From: Cytobacillus oceanisediminis 2691
GTDB taxonomy: Bacteria; Bacillota; Bacilli; Bacillales; Cytobacillaceae
Direction: 5' to 3'
DNA: 64,000 bases
NCBI RefSeq assembly: GCF_007678455.1
Contig: NZ_VEEP01000010.1
Span: forward strand, 1 to 64,000
Below are positions 51,535-60,960 of this stretch, one piece after another. A program made the translations under genes and the position numbers. A model generated the notes under the pieces. It made no database searches, was not told where the DNA came from, and saw nothing but the letters and a program-made list of their open reading frames with translations. Position 1 is the stretch's first letter, and each line of letters begins with the position of its first letter.

Positions 51535-52334
51535 TTCTTCACCCCCACTGCGTTTAGCTTCTGGCGCTGCGTGATGAAGTAGTAGACCACGACCAGCAGG
51601 ATCGTGAACAGGAATAACAATGCTGATAACGCGTTAATATTCAGGGATACGCCGCGGCGTGCCAGCGAGTAAATTTCGACGGACAGTGTACTGAAGCCGT
51701 TGCCTGTCACGAAGAATGTCACGGCAAAATCGTCCAGTGAATAGGTCAGCGCCATGAAAAAGCCAGCCATGATGCCAGGCGAGATGAACGGCAGGATGAC
51801 CTTCGTCAATACTTCCCAGGTGCTTGCCCCCAAATCCCTCGCAGCGTCCACGAGCGATGAGCTCATTTCCGACAGCTTCGGCAGTACCATCAAGACAACA
51901 ATCGGCACGCTAAAAGCAATATGAGACAGCAGCACCGAATAAAATCCGAGCTTATAGCCGGAAATGGTGAACAAAATCAGGAACGAGGCCCCGATGATGA
52001 CATCCGGACTGACGATCAGGACATTGTTCAATGACAGCAGCCCATTGCGGATGGATCGTTTTTTTACCTCATGGATCGCCAGTGCCCCGATCACACCAAT
52101 AATCGTCGCAAACAGCGCGGACAGCAAGGCGACGACCAGTGTATTCAGCACAATGATCAGCAAACGCACATCCGAGAACAATTCCTTATACCAATCAAGC
52201 GTGAAGCTTTCGAAATGATACATCGTTCCGCCGCTATTGAATGAGTAATAGATCAGGAAGAAGATCGGTGCGTATAAAATGAAGAATACAATCATCAAGA
52301 ATACGTTCGCTAGTTTAGATGTTTTTCGCTCCAC
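51531..52334 (-). CDS. potC: Polyamine ABC transporter permease PotC
   Basis: 267 residues from a GTG, 1 nt after the potB stop. Six helices; the EAA loop reads VDAARDLGASTWEVLTKVILPFISPGI (Gly and Pro conserved), which contacts PotA. A longer frame would include 15 codons inside potB and lacks a binding site. Confidence 0.93.
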   Translation of the reverse strand: MERKTSKLANVFLMIVFFILYAPIFFLIYYSFNSGGTMYHFESFTLDWYKELFSDVRLLIIVLNTLVVALLSALFATIIGVIGALAIHEVKKRSIRNGLLSLNNVLIVSPDVIIGASFLILFTISGYKLGFYSVLLSHIAFSVPIVVLMVLPKLSEMSSSLVDAARDLGASTWEVLTKVILPFISPGIMAGFFMALTYSLDDFAVTFFVTGNGFSTLSVEIYSLARRGVSLNINALSALLFLFTILLVVVYYFITQRQKLNAVGVKK

Positions 52335-52335
52335 C

Positions 52336-53139
52336 TTACACACCTCTCTTTCTTGTACCAGTAACAGCCATGATGGCAAACATGATGATGATTAAGAATA
52401 CCGCAATCGTCGAACCCATTCCCCAGTCCTGCGTCACAAGAAAATGCTGCTCGATCGCCGTACCAAGCGTGATGACACGGTTTCCGGCAATCAGGCGCGT
52501 CAGCATGAAGAGGGACAGCGCCGGAATGAACGTGACCTGGATTCCTGATTTTACCCCTTCAATCGTCATCGGAAAAATAACCCTCGTGAATGTCGTCCAC
52601 TTTGATGCACCCAGATCATTGGCCGCATCGATCAGCGTCGGATTCAATTCATTCAGCGAATTGAAAATTGGCAGGATCATGAACGGGATAAAAATATAGA
52701 CCGATACGAAAATAAAACTGAAATCGGTGAACAGGATCTGCTGCGTGCCAATCCCGATTGCTTCCAACAATTGATTGCTGATGCCGTATGTCCCGAAAAT
52801 CCCCAGGAAAGCGTACGCTTTTAACAAAAGATTGATCCATGAAGGAACAATGATCAGCAGCAGCCAGAGCTGTTTATGCTTTGTTTTTGTTAAAAGATAG
52901 GCAGTTGGATAAGCAACCAAAAATGAGAAAAAGGTAATTAAGAATGCGTACCAGAAGGAACTCAGGGTCATCGTCAAATAGACCGGCGTAAAGAACTTCT
53001 GGTAGTTTACAAGCGAAAAGTCACCGTTAATATCCAGAAATGAATAGTAGACAACGAGCACTATCGGCGCGATAACGAAAAACACTATCCAGAGTGTATA
53101 AGGCAGCGTGTACCATGAACGTGTCAGTCTCGTGTTCAT
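52336..53139 (-). CDS. potB: Polyamine ABC transporter permease PotB
   Basis: 267 residues, six helices; EAA loop [28 protein letters not shown]. Overlaps the potA stop by 4 bp (ATGA). Partners with PotC to form the pore. Confidence 0.94.
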   Translation of the reverse strand: MNTRLTRSWYTLPYTLWIVFFVIAPIVLVVYYSFLDINGDFSLVNYQKFFTPVYLTMTLSSFWYAFLITFFSFLVAYPTAYLLTKTKHKQLWLLLIIVPSWINLLLKAYAFLGIFGTYGISNQLLEAIGIGTQQILFTDFSFIFVSVYIFIPFMILPIFNSLNELNPTLIDAANDLGASKWTTFTRVIFPMTIEGVKSGIQVTFIPALSLFMLTRLIAGNRVITLGTAIEQHFLVTQDWGMGSTIAVFLIIIMFAIMAVTGTRKRGV

Positions 53140-54239
53140 TTCACTTCTCCATCCTCATATGCTTCGAGACGCGCATCGAACTCCTCTTCCGTTTCGCCAA
53201 GGCGCATGACGTGGATCGCTTCAGGGTCGAAATAGAGTCCAATCTGGTCACCCACTGCCGCTTTTTTAGTAGAATGGACGAGCCATTCATTGCCCTCGTT
53301 GTCATAGCAGCTCAGCTCATAGTGCACGCCACGGAACAGCTGGGAATCGACTTTTACCTGAAGCTTGCCATTCTCCGTCTTCGTGATCTCAAGATCCTCA
53401 GGACGGATGACGATTTCAACCGGCTCACTCGGGTTGAAGCCCCTGTCGACACACTCGAAACGCTTGCCGGTGAACTCGACGAGATTGTCTTCAATCATCG
53501 TGCCTTTGACGATGTTCGACTCACCGATGAAATCAGCGACAAAACGGTTGATCGGTTCATCGTAAATATCCGTAGGGCTGCCGCTCTGCATGATTTTCCC
53601 CTGGTTGATGACGAAAATCTCATCCGACATCGCGAGCGCTTCCTCCTGGTCATGCGTGACAAAAATGAACGTAATGCCAAGACGCTGCTGCAGCTCGCGA
53701 AGCTCATACTGCATCTCCGTCCGCAGCTTCAGGTCAAGCGCCGATAAAGGCTCATCCAACAGGATAACCTCCGGCTCGTTGACAATCGCCCTGGCGATCG
53801 CCACACGCTGTCGCTGTCCGCCTGACATTTCACGAATTTCACGAGTCTCATAGCCTGATAGATTCACAAACTGCAAAGCCTCTTTTACCTTCGCTTCAAT
53901 GACAGCATTCTTCATCTTCTTGATCCGCAAGCCGAACGCGACATTCTCAAACACATTCAAGTGAGGGAACAGCGCGTAATCCTGGAAAACCGTATTCACC
54001 TGGCGCTTATTCGCAGGCAGATCATTGATCCTCTTTCCATTGAAAAAGATGTCCCCAGACGTCGCCTCCGTAAAACCAGCGATTAATCTAAGAATCGTCG
54101 TTTTCCCACAGCCCGACGGCCCCAGCAGTGTATAGAACTTCCCCCGCTCAATCTCAAAACTAACATCGTCCAGAACTGGGGCATCATTATCATATTGCTT
54201 TGTTACATTGTTGAATTGAATAATCGTAGAATGTCTCAT
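53136..54239 (-). CDS. potA: Polyamine ABC transporter ATPase PotA
   Basis: 367 residues. Walker [16 protein letters not shown] (about 38-52), Q-loop [16 protein letters not shown], signature [15 protein letters not shown], Walker [14 protein letters not shown]-loop [14 protein letters not shown], and a C-terminal TOBE-like OB domain ([11 protein letters not shown]). Energises polyamine uptake. First gene of potABCD, in which all four overlap or abut. Between it and array C lies only a short terminator-like hairpin. Confidence 0.96.
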   Translation of the reverse strand: MRHSTIIQFNNVTKQYDNDAPVLDDVSFEIERGKFYTLLGPSGCGKTTILRLIAGFTEATSGDIFFNGKRINDLPANKRQVNTVFQDYALFPHLNVFENVAFGLRIKKMKNAVIEAKVKEALQFVNLSGYETREIREMSGGQRQRVAIARAIVNEPEVILLDEPLSALDLKLRTEMQYELRELQQRLGITFIFVTHDQEEALAMSDEIFVINQGKIMQSGSPTDIYDEPINRFVADFIGESNIVKGTMIEDNLVEFTGKRFECVDRGFNPSEPVEIVIRPEDLEITKTENGKLQVKVDSQLFRGVHYELSCYDNEGNEWLVHSTKKAAVGDQIGLYFDPEAIHVMRLGETEEEFDARLEAYEDGEVK

Positions 54240-54273
54240 TATCGAACCCCCTTCTCATTTTGCTTCATTCCAA

Positions 54274-54295
54274 TAAAAAAAGGCCTAAAAGCCTT
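54274..54295 (-). terminator. Terminator-like hairpin before potA
   Basis: AAGGC / GCCTT with a 6-nt loop and TTTTTTT on the minus strand, 35 bp upstream of potA. Either ends transcripts coming through array C or acts as an attenuator in the pot leader. Confidence 0.65.
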
Positions 54296-54359
54296 GGTAA
54301 ATAAATAAGTAATTTGGCATTCGAAATAATTATACAATAGGGCGAGGAAAATACAATGG

Positions 54360-55100
54360 CCGAAAAATTACGGGCTTTTCTTGACAGCTTTTCCTCCTTA
54401 CACCGCTATCCTGTCAAAATCACGACCTTTTCTTGACAGCTTTTCCTCCTAACACTGCTAACCTGTCAAAATCCTGACCTTTTCTTGACAGCTTTTCCTC
54501 CTAACAACGCTAACCTGTCAAAATCACGACCTTTTCTTGACAGCTTTTCCTCCTAACACCGCTAACCTGTCAATATCCAGACCTTTTCTTGACAGCTTTT
54601 CCTCTTAACACTGCTAACCTGTCAATATCCAGGCCTTTTCTTGACAGCTTTTCCTCCTAACACTGCAAACCTGTCAAAATCACGACCTTTTCTTGACAGC
54701 TTTTCCTCCTAACACCGCTAACCTGTCAATATCCAGGCCTTTTCTTGACAGCTTTTCCTCCTAACACCGCCAATCTGTCATAATCCAGGCCTTTTCTTGA
54801 CAGCTTTTCCTCCTAACACCGCTAACCTGTCAAAATTACGAGCGTTTCTTGACAGCTTTTCCTCCTTACACCGCTAACCTGTCAAAATCACGACCTTTTC
54901 TTGACAGCTTTTCCTCCTTACACCGCTAACCTGTCAAAATTACGAGCGTTTCTTGACAGCTTTTCCTCTTAACACTGCTAACCTGTCAAAATCCAGACCT
55001 TTTCTTGACAGCTTTTCTTCCTAACAACGCTAACCTGTCAAAATCCAGACCTTTTCTTGACAGCTTTTCCTCCTTCACCATCAAACCTGTCAAAATCCAA
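54360..55100 (+). repeat. 52-bp tandem hairpin array C (14 units)
   Basis: TTGACAG elements at 54381, 54433, 54485 and on to 55057: 13 intervals of exactly 52 bp. Unit: TAACCTGTCAAAATC-N7-TTTTCTTGACAGCTTTTCC plus TCCTAACACCGC linker. Stem CTGTCAA/TTGACAG. The most homogeneous of the four arrays. Lies between potA and the thioesterase gene terminator. Confidence 0.96.
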
Positions 55101-55118
55101 TAAGAGTTCAAATCCCAA

Positions 55119-55145
55119 ACAAAAAAGCTGCCTAAATGACAGCTT
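55119..55145 (-). terminator. Intrinsic terminator of the thioesterase gene
   Basis: AAGCTG / CAGCTT, 9-nt loop, then TTTTTTG on the minus strand. Confidence 0.75.
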
Positions 55146-55163
55146 CAAACCAAAACAACCCGA

Positions 55164-55619
55164 TTACTCCTGATCATCGAGTTCTACGAAGTACTGGTCT
55201 TTCCTGTAAGCTACGGCTTCCATGGTGGCGACAGGATTTTCTTCGTGGAAAATCTCGATTCTGTAGAATCCTGTCCGGAAGTTCCGCCTTGTTTCTGTCG
55301 CCCTTGCCACAATTCTCTCGCCCGGTTTTACCGCTTCAATGAACTGGATGGTGGTGGATAGCCCTACCGACGTTTTCCCATAGGCATTGCAGGCTACGGA
55401 AAAAGCGTGATCGGCTAATGCGTAAATCACCGCGCCATGGACGGTTCCGTGTGCGTTGACCATATGGCTTTGCACATCGAGCACAGCTTCCGCGAAGCCC
55501 GCTTCGAATTTTGTTAACTGAATGCCTAATGACTGCGCGTATGGATCGTTTTTTACCCGCTCCAAAATTTGTTTATAGTGCTTGTCATGGATTTGGTATT
55601 CATCAATTCTTTTCTTCAC
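55164..55619 (-). CDS. PaaI-type hotdog thioesterase
   Basis: 151 residues. Hotdog fold with MVNAHGTVHGAVIYALADHAF, the PaaI signature in which the His-Gly-Gly-like HGTVHG turn and the Asp of LADHAF lie in the acyl-CoA site, then GLSTTIQFIEAVKPGE. Hydrolyses acyl- or aryl-CoA esters. Downstream of yiaA/B-like gene by 18 bp, probably one transcript. Confidence 0.88.
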   Translation of the reverse strand: MKKRIDEYQIHDKHYKQILERVKNDPYAQSLGIQLTKFEAGFAEAVLDVQSHMVNAHGTVHGAVIYALADHAFSVACNAYGKTSVGLSTTIQFIEAVKPGERIVARATETRRNFRTGFYRIEIFHEENPVATMEAVAYRKDQYFVELDDQE

Positions 55620-55637
55620 AATGGCCTCCCCTTAAAA

Positions 55638-56108
55638 TCAGTCCCTCTCTCTTGCTCTTTGTGTGTCCCTGATATTCTTCTGAACCGTGATTGCTGCAAA
55701 TAGGCTAAGCACAAATGACATGCCGTAGAATCCTTTTTCGCTTAGGACGATACTTCCTGCATTATACAAGCCAATGGCCATCAATGAAATCGATACGATC
55801 AGGGCAAACCAGCTGATGCCATAATAGATGCTGGTAACCGGTATTCCCTCTTCCTTGTCCCGGACCGCTTTTTGCAATGATACCGATGCATAAAGTCCAA
55901 ATATCAAAACAGCAAAATAATAGCCTTTTTCATTCAACTCCATCGCTGCGTTGAACAATCCGATCAAATAAGCAGATACTCCAACCACGAGTGCCGCCCA
56001 GGAAGCCCCCTTGAACGCCGAAGTCGGCTCTCCCTCTTTCCTTTCCACTCTTACCTTCGGCTTACTTTGCTCGCCTTTATTCAATAAAATCTCCTGATCA
56101 TTAGACAT
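55638..56108 (-). CDS. YiaA/YiaB-family membrane protein
   Basis: 156 residues, two tandem YiaAB two-helix modules: [21 protein letters not shown] followed by [23 protein letters not shown], then [20 protein letters not shown] and [23 protein letters not shown]. Function unknown. Divergent from DUF3231 copy 2. Confidence 0.87.
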   Translation of the reverse strand: MSNDQEILLNKGEQSKPKVRVERKEGEPTSAFKGASWAALVVGVSAYLIGLFNAAMELNEKGYYFAVLIFGLYASVSLQKAVRDKEEGIPVTSIYYGISWFALIVSISLMAIGLYNAGSIVLSEKGFYGMSFVLSLFAAITVQKNIRDTQRARERD

Positions 56109-56277
56109 TGTTGCTCTCCCCCTCTTTTACCTATATAAATAGTGCTTATGCATAAATTCATTATATAGAAATTTATGACAAATAATAGGTAAAATTCTCA
56201 AATTCGTGATTTTACAGCATGGACAAAAAAATCATATTTATTCCATAAGAGGGGATAATACGTTGCGAGGTGAGATT

Positions 56278-57282
56278 ATGGATAATGACAAGTTAAAGCT
56301 TACTTCGTCTGAAATAGGTTCCTTGTGGGGCGAGTATGTAAACGGGACAATGATTGATGCAGTGAACAGATATATGGTCACCATTATTGAAGATGAGGCA
56401 ATAAAGGGCATCTTTGAGGACGCGATCAGTACATTCGCCCGCCAAAAGAAGCAGCTCACAGAATTCATCGAGAATGAAGGGTTTCCTGTTCCAATTGGAT
56501 TTGGTGAAAATGATATCAATATCGGGGCTGGCGGGCTGTTCTCTGATATTTTCTGCTTGAATTATTTACATATCATGACCTTGCACGGATTGATCGGGCA
56601 CACCACCGCACTAAGCGTATCAGTCAGAAAAGATTTACGGGAATTCTATGATTCGTGTGATAACGATGCCAAGAACATGTATCACCAGACAATTGAACTA
56701 TTGCTTGAAAAAGGTAATTTCCAGAGAGATCCTCTATTTTATCCTGATAAAAACCCTAGCTTTATTGAGAGTGAAGATTTTACCGATGGAATTTTTGGAA
56801 AAGGAAGATGTTTATCTGCCACGGAAGTGATCAGCATTTCTTTCAACATCAAGAAGAATATTATGGCCAAAACACTTTCGATTGCTTTTAGCCAAGTGGC
56901 TCAATCAAAAGAAGTCAGAAAGTTCCTAGTGGAATCAGAGAAAACCGCGGACCAGCACATCCAAAAGTTTACCAGCATTATGCATCATGATAACTTGCCA
57001 GTTCCCCGTTCATGGGAAACAGAAGTGACAACTTCTACAGATTCCCCATTTTCAGACAAGCTCATGATGTATCACACAGGATTCCTGTTCCAAGCCTCGC
57101 AAGTCTACTACGGAACAGGATTGGCATCTGCCATGCGGACGGATTTAGTCACAACGTACGAAAGCATCATCCTAAAAAATATAATGGTGACCAAAAAGTG
57201 GTTTGATATCATGAAAAAGCACAAGTGGCTGGAACAACCCCCGCTAGCGCCAAATCGAAAAGAACTCTCGGGTGAAAATTAA
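56278..57282 (+). CDS. DUF3231 protein, copy 2
   Basis: 334 residues from the ATG after GCGAGGTGAGATT. Two DUF3231 halves starting LTSSEIGSLWGEYVNGTMIDA and LSATEVISISFNIKKNI; ends KHKWLEQPPLAPNRKEL. Same layout as copies 1 and 3, with more divergence in the loops. Followed by a terminator. Confidence 0.88.
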   Translation: MDNDKLKLTSSEIGSLWGEYVNGTMIDAVNRYMVTIIEDEAIKGIFEDAISTFARQKKQLTEFIENEGFPVPIGFGENDINIGAGGLFSDIFCLNYLHIMTLHGLIGHTTALSVSVRKDLREFYDSCDNDAKNMYHQTIELLLEKGNFQRDPLFYPDKNPSFIESEDFTDGIFGKGRCLSATEVISISFNIKKNIMAKTLSIAFSQVAQSKEVRKFLVESEKTADQHIQKFTSIMHHDNLPVPRSWETEVTTSTDSPFSDKLMMYHTGFLFQASQVYYGTGLASAMRTDLVTTYESIILKNIMVTKKWFDIMKKHKWLEQPPLAPNRKELSGEN

Positions 57283-57287
57283 CGATC

Positions 57288-57320
57288 AAATGTCCTTCCG
57301 TATCGGTTGGACATTTTTTA
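57288..57320 (+). terminator. Intrinsic terminator
   Basis: AAATGTCC / GGACATTT with a 13-nt loop, then TTTT. Confidence 0.88.
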
Positions 57321-57355
57321 TGGCTTTAAATTCAGGTTCAACCCGGCCCTGATCT

Positions 57356-57607
57356 CTATCGCTGAATCGTGACATGCGGCTTACTGAAATGGCTCGTTCC
57401 TCCGCTCCCTACCAGGATGTACCCGTTTTTAGGGAAAAGAGCCAGCCTATTTGAACCATCAGAAAGGATCAGCTCAACCGACGCTTTATTCTTCAGCGCG
57501 ATATATTTAACATAGCCAGTCTCCGTAATCGTCGTCTCCCAGTTGTCGTCAAATTCCGCCCTCAACACACGGTTGGAATACGTTTGATTCGTTATCTCCC
57601 TGTCCAT
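57356..57607 (-). CDS. Hypothetical 83-aa protein
   Basis: ATG after GGGAGGGGTGATGTAA, a strong site. MDREITNQTYSNRVLRAEF then alternating beta-rich ETTITETGYVKYIALKNKASVEL and RLALFPKNGYILVGSGGTSHF. No family recognised. Confidence 0.6.
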   Translation of the reverse strand: MDREITNQTYSNRVLRAEFDDNWETTITETGYVKYIALKNKASVELILSDGSNRLALFPKNGYILVGSGGTSHFSKPHVTIQR

Positions 57608-57696
57608 TTACATCACCCCTCCCTTTTAAAAAAATGCTCTCGATATTTTATTCACGATTTAAATATTAGAATAGACAGGTACACACTTCAGTCCAC

Positions 57697-57730
57697 AAAA
57701 ATAAAGGAAGCCACCTTTAACGGCAGCTTC
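57697..57730 (-). terminator. Intrinsic terminator
   Basis: Minus strand GAAGCTGCC / GGTGGCTTC stem with two G-T pairs, then CTTTATTTTT. Ends the 44-aa coiled-coil gene. Confidence 0.75.
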
Positions 57731-57742
57731 CCTTCCATTTCA

Positions 57743-57877
57743 CTATTTCATCTTAGCCAGCTTACTGTTGATTTCCGAAATCTCCTTCTCCACCTCATAA
57801 AGATTCTTCTGCATCCGATCCCTGCGAGCCGTCAGCACACTCAACTGCTGCTTAAGCTCCTCTTTGGTTTCACTCAA
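57743..57877 (-). CDS. 44-aa coiled-coil protein
   Basis: Seen by reading the minus strand: GGAGGT 9 nt before TTG, then SETKEELKQQLSVLTARRDR, MQKNLYEVEKEISEINSKL and AKMK. Regular heptads of Leu/Ile with charged flanks mean a coiled coil along the whole length. Has its own terminator. Similar short coiled-coil proteins occur in Bacillus; role unknown. Confidence 0.65.
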   Translation of the reverse strand: MSETKEELKQQLSVLTARRDRMQKNLYEVEKEISEINSKLAKMK

Positions 57878-58082
57878 AACATACAGACCTCCAATGCATT
57901 TAAAAAATAAACCACGACGCTCGATTCCCGAGGGACCACCTTTTTCAGAACTCCCATCTTATTATTTACATTTATTTAATGTAAAGCAGCATTGAAAAAC
58001 GGAAATCCCTTAAGTATATTCAACGACCAGCCTCTAGTTATTAAAAGGCAGCTTCTATAAAGAGGCCCTGTCAGTTTTTTTG

Positions 58083-59075
58083 TCAACACTCTGTTTTTTG
58101 ACGGTCATCTGAAACAGGTGGCTCTTCTTGCCAGCCATTTTTAATCAGGAGTCGGGCAAACTGTGATAACACTTTAAGGTCTCTGGAAATTGCTACCTCA
58201 CAATGAACGATTAAATCAGCTCTCATGCTGGTAATCGCAGCATAACTGTAATAGGATACTGCCATATTAAATAGGCTGCCTGCATGAAACAGCATTAGTT
58301 TGTCTGAAAACGGTGCAATCGAAGAATCAGTTATCTCCGAATCCAAGCTCGGAGGAATTCGAAGGTTATTTGCTTGCAAGAGTGATGAAAATAACCCAAT
58401 ATGTTTATTGGTTACTTGCATACCCTTTTCCATGAACTTTCGTACTTCATTTGATTTACATACTTTACTGAACCCCAGCATAAGTCCCTTTTGCAATATC
58501 GTTTTTTTCAGATTAAAGAAAATGTTTCCACTTTCAATTGTATTTAGTTGTCTCTGTTTCCCAATAACATCCGTCACATAATTGATATCTTTTATGTAAC
58601 TTACTTTTTTTGGAGTCGAAAAATAGGGTGATTTCTCATATAAACCCTTTGATAGCAGAATATCAACCGTGATGTTATAGAGATCCATTGCTTCGTTTAA
58701 GCATCTGTAATAAAAATCCCTTACATCTTTTCTTGACGATGAATTAAATGCCATTGGATATAAGGAACATCCATGCATGGACATACTATAAATATATATT
58801 AACCAAAAATTTTCAGAAAACAATGGAGGAGCGTCTAAATTCACGTCATCTTTGGTAAAACCGTGAGGAATCGGAAAGTTTTCTTTATTGAAAAAATCTT
58901 GGAGATCTTTAATATGTTGAATTGATAACTTCATAGCGAATTCAAGAGTTGAAACTATTTCCTTATCTTTTACACACTTCAATGCATATTCTAAGACGCA
59001 AATTGACATTGTTTCACGAATATAATGAATCCATAAATTCGTTATTTCCGCTGATGTCATCCTATTTTGGTCCAC
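58083..59075 (-). CDS. DUF3231 protein, copy 3
   Basis: 330 residues, GTG start after AAGGAAGTTATTTCA. Halves start MTSAEITNLWIHYIRETMS and LNTIESGNIFFNLKKTI; ends LIKNGWQEEPPVSDDR, the same tail as the pseudogene at 30129. In contrast to copy 2 it lies on the minus strand, about 800 bp away, pointing to duplication followed by inversion or independent insertion. Confidence 0.88.
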   Translation of the reverse strand: MDQNRMTSAEITNLWIHYIRETMSICVLEYALKCVKDKEIVSTLEFAMKLSIQHIKDLQDFFNKENFPIPHGFTKDDVNLDAPPLFSENFWLIYIYSMSMHGCSLYPMAFNSSSRKDVRDFYYRCLNEAMDLYNITVDILLSKGLYEKSPYFSTPKKVSYIKDINYVTDVIGKQRQLNTIESGNIFFNLKKTILQKGLMLGFSKVCKSNEVRKFMEKGMQVTNKHIGLFSSLLQANNLRIPPSLDSEITDSSIAPFSDKLMLFHAGSLFNMAVSYYSYAAITSMRADLIVHCEVAISRDLKVLSQFARLLIKNGWQEEPPVSDDRQKTEC

Positions 59076-59109
59076 TGAAATAACTTCCTTTCTTTAGAAG
59101 ATACTTCAT

Positions 59110-59361
59110 TTAAATTCCCCCCAAAATGGAAATCCATTCATCCCCGTACCGGTTTTGCCTGCCCAATAAACGAAGTAAAAGGAACCTCCTATATTGAAAG
59201 TTCCCCGGCCAACGCATATTTAGAGAGTTGTATTTACAAGCATCGCAATCTCTACAAGCCAAAAAGACAGGCTTGTGATGGTTCCAATGACTTGATAGTA
59301 GGTCGAATCCTCTGGTGAGGAATACAACCCATTCGTATAAATAATAATAGCCTTCACTCAC
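59110..59361 (-). CDS. Doubtful 83-aa ORF
   Basis: GTG start only 3-4 nt after GGAG, so a poor site. YYYLYEWVVFLTRGFDLLSSHWN then HHKPVFLACRDCDACKYN: a possible Cys pair but no family. Overlaps the end region of the next small gene closely. May be non-coding. Confidence 0.25.
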   Translation of the reverse strand: MSEGYYYLYEWVVFLTRGFDLLSSHWNHHKPVFLACRDCDACKYNSLNMRWPGNFQYRRFLLLRLLGRQNRYGDEWISILGGI

Positions 59362-59371
59362 TCCCTGTTTT

Positions 59372-59527
59372 TCAGGATAAGCTATCTTTCTTACGCGGCA
59401 CGATTTTTAAAAAACCGATAATGCAAAGGGCACCGATTCCTTTTACAATACAATTTCCAATCAATGAATCCTCCACCGTTACGCCAATAAGCAGACTTCC
59501 TATAAGCAACAGTATAAAACTGACCAA
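59372..59527 (-). CDS. Small two-helix membrane protein, start uncertain
   Basis: LVSFILLLIGSLLIGVTVED, then GNCIVKGIGALCIIGFLKIV ending PRKKDSLS, read on the minus strand. GGAGAGGGTG lies about 15 nt before the TTG used here; a rarer ATC/ATA codon closer to it is possible. Directly downstream of the DUF6366 gene, presumably co-transcribed. Confidence 0.45.
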   Translation of the reverse strand: MVSFILLLIGSLLIGVTVEDSLIGNCIVKGIGALCIIGFLKIVPRKKDSLS

Positions 59528-59549
59528 GGCTCTGATATTACACCCTCTC

Positions 59550-59732
59550 CTACTGCGAACACGCCCGGATTAATAAAACCACACCCAAAACCATCACGAC
59601 CGAAATGATATTCACCAGACACCCACTGCTTGGGGAGCCTGTAACCGCTCGTGCCCACGCGTTGTTCAGGGCGGCCCCTGGATTTTTCCGCTGCTCCTTT
59701 AATTTCAACCGCTCTCTATTTTCTTCTGACAT
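59550..59732 (-). CDS. DUF6366-type small membrane protein
   Basis: 60 residues; ATG after GGGGGGCTTTAT. Basic head MSEENRERLKLKEQRKNPGA then ALNNAWARAVTGSPSSGCL and the helix VNIISVVMVLGVVLLIR. The NPGAALNNAWxRAxTGS pattern is that of DUF6366. Function unknown. Confidence 0.65.
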   Translation of the reverse strand: MSEENRERLKLKEQRKNPGAALNNAWARAVTGSPSSGCLVNIISVVMVLGVVLLIRACSQ

Positions 59733-59753
59733 ATAAAGCCCCCCGATTTGTAT

Positions 59754-59790
59754 AAAAAGGCGATAGCGGCCAAAACACAGCCCTATCGCC
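59754..59790 (-). terminator. Intrinsic terminator of the AI-2E family gene
   Basis: GGCGATAG / CTATCGCC, 16-nt loop, then TTTTT on the minus strand. Confidence 0.88.
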
Positions 59791-59802
59791 CATTGAACAG
59801 CA

Positions 59803-60906
59803 TCATTTCACATCTACGGAAATACTTGCTCTTTTTCTCGCCCGTAAAAATCTGACGAGATTCAAAATAATTGTTTTTATGACAGCATATGTCGGCACAG
59901 CCAGCACCATTCCCAGGACACCTGCCAGATTCCCGGCAGCCAGTAAAATAATGATGATTGTTGCCGGATGGGTATCCAGTGTTTTACCAAGGATCAGCGG
60001 AGAAAGAAGGTTTCCTTCGATTTGCTGAGCCACCAGGATGACCACTACGACCAGCAACGCCTTCGTCGGTGAATCGAAGAAACCAACCAGCACGGCCGGC
60101 GCTCCGCCGATAATCGGCCCGACATACGGGATAATATTTGTAAAAGCGACGATCAAAGCCATGATCAGCGCATAGCGCAAATCGATGATCATATAGCCGA
60201 TAAAAGCCAAAATCCCAACCGCCGAAGCAACTGTCACCTGTCCCTGGATGTAGGCAGACAGGGTTTCGCCCGTTTCCTTCAGGATCTTCAGCCCCTCATC
60301 ACGGTACTCTTTCGGAATAAACTTTGACACAGCTTGAGGGAACCTGTGTCCATCCTTGAACATGTAAAATAGTAAAAACGGCACGGTCACAAGAATAATT
60401 GCTATGTTGGTAACGACGCCGAGGAAGCCTTTCAAGCCACTCGTCAGCTTGTTTGGCAAAGTATTCGCATACTCTATCAAGCGCTCCTGCACCGTATCAA
60501 TCATTTCCCGCTGCTCATCCCTGAAGCTTTTAAACTCAGAAGAACGAACTACATCATAGAAATAATCAGTCGTCTTGTTGGCGAATTCAGGAAGGTCATT
60601 AGCAAGCTCGGTGGCCTGCTTGGAAACCGCCGGAACCAGATTCCCGATTGCCAGGACAAGAAGCGCCCCGAACACCACATAAATAATCAAGATCGCAAGC
60701 ACTCGCGGAACCTTCTTGCGCTGCAGAAAGTCAACCACCGGATTCAGCAGGAAATAGAGAAAACCGGTAATCAAAATTGGAAAAAAGATAGTCGAGATAA
60801 AGATTCCGATTGGTTCAAACATAAAGGATATCTTCGTTGAAACATAAATAATGGACGTGATAAGCAAAATTTGAATCAGCCAAAACTGCACTTTCGATTT
60901 ATTCAA
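59803..60906 (-). CDS. AI-2E family transporter (PerM family)
   Basis: 367 residues, seven to eight helices. Family signatures: FPILITGFLYFLLNPVVDFL, VPFLLFYMFKDGHRFP, YIQGQVTVASAVGILAFIGY and NIIPYVGPIIGGAPAVLVGF. Members include TqsA (AI-2 exporter), sodium/proton antiporters and a sporulation protein; the particular role here is not readable. Confidence 0.9.
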   Translation of the reverse strand: MNKSKVQFWLIQILLITSIIYVSTKISFMFEPIGIFISTIFFPILITGFLYFLLNPVVDFLQRKKVPRVLAILIIYVVFGALLVLAIGNLVPAVSKQATELANDLPEFANKTTDYFYDVVRSSEFKSFRDEQREMIDTVQERLIEYANTLPNKLTSGLKGFLGVVTNIAIILVTVPFLLFYMFKDGHRFPQAVSKFIPKEYRDEGLKILKETGETLSAYIQGQVTVASAVGILAFIGYMIIDLRYALIMALIVAFTNIIPYVGPIIGGAPAVLVGFFDSPTKALLVVVVILVAQQIEGNLLSPLILGKTLDTHPATIIIILLAAGNLAGVLGMVLAVPTYAVIKTIILNLVRFLRARKRASISVDVK

Positions 60907-60960
60907 TGTATGTACCTCTTGCCTTAGATTATTTTGGTAAAATTATAGCAAAATTCAGAG

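Noticed and set aside
52649-53747. Antisense frames in potA and potB (up to 217 codons)
   Set aside because: These are mirror frames of highly conserved transporter genes with overlapping starts and stops on the minus strand.
54360-55100. Repeated sigma-A promoters, because TTGACA matches a -35 box
   Set aside because: No TATAAT-like element lies 16-18 nt downstream in any unit; the following bases are C-rich (CCTAACACCGC).
59110-59361. Cysteine-pair redox protein
   Set aside because: CRDCDAC looks like a metal or redox site, but the start has poor spacing and no family is recognisable; kept only as a low-confidence ORF.
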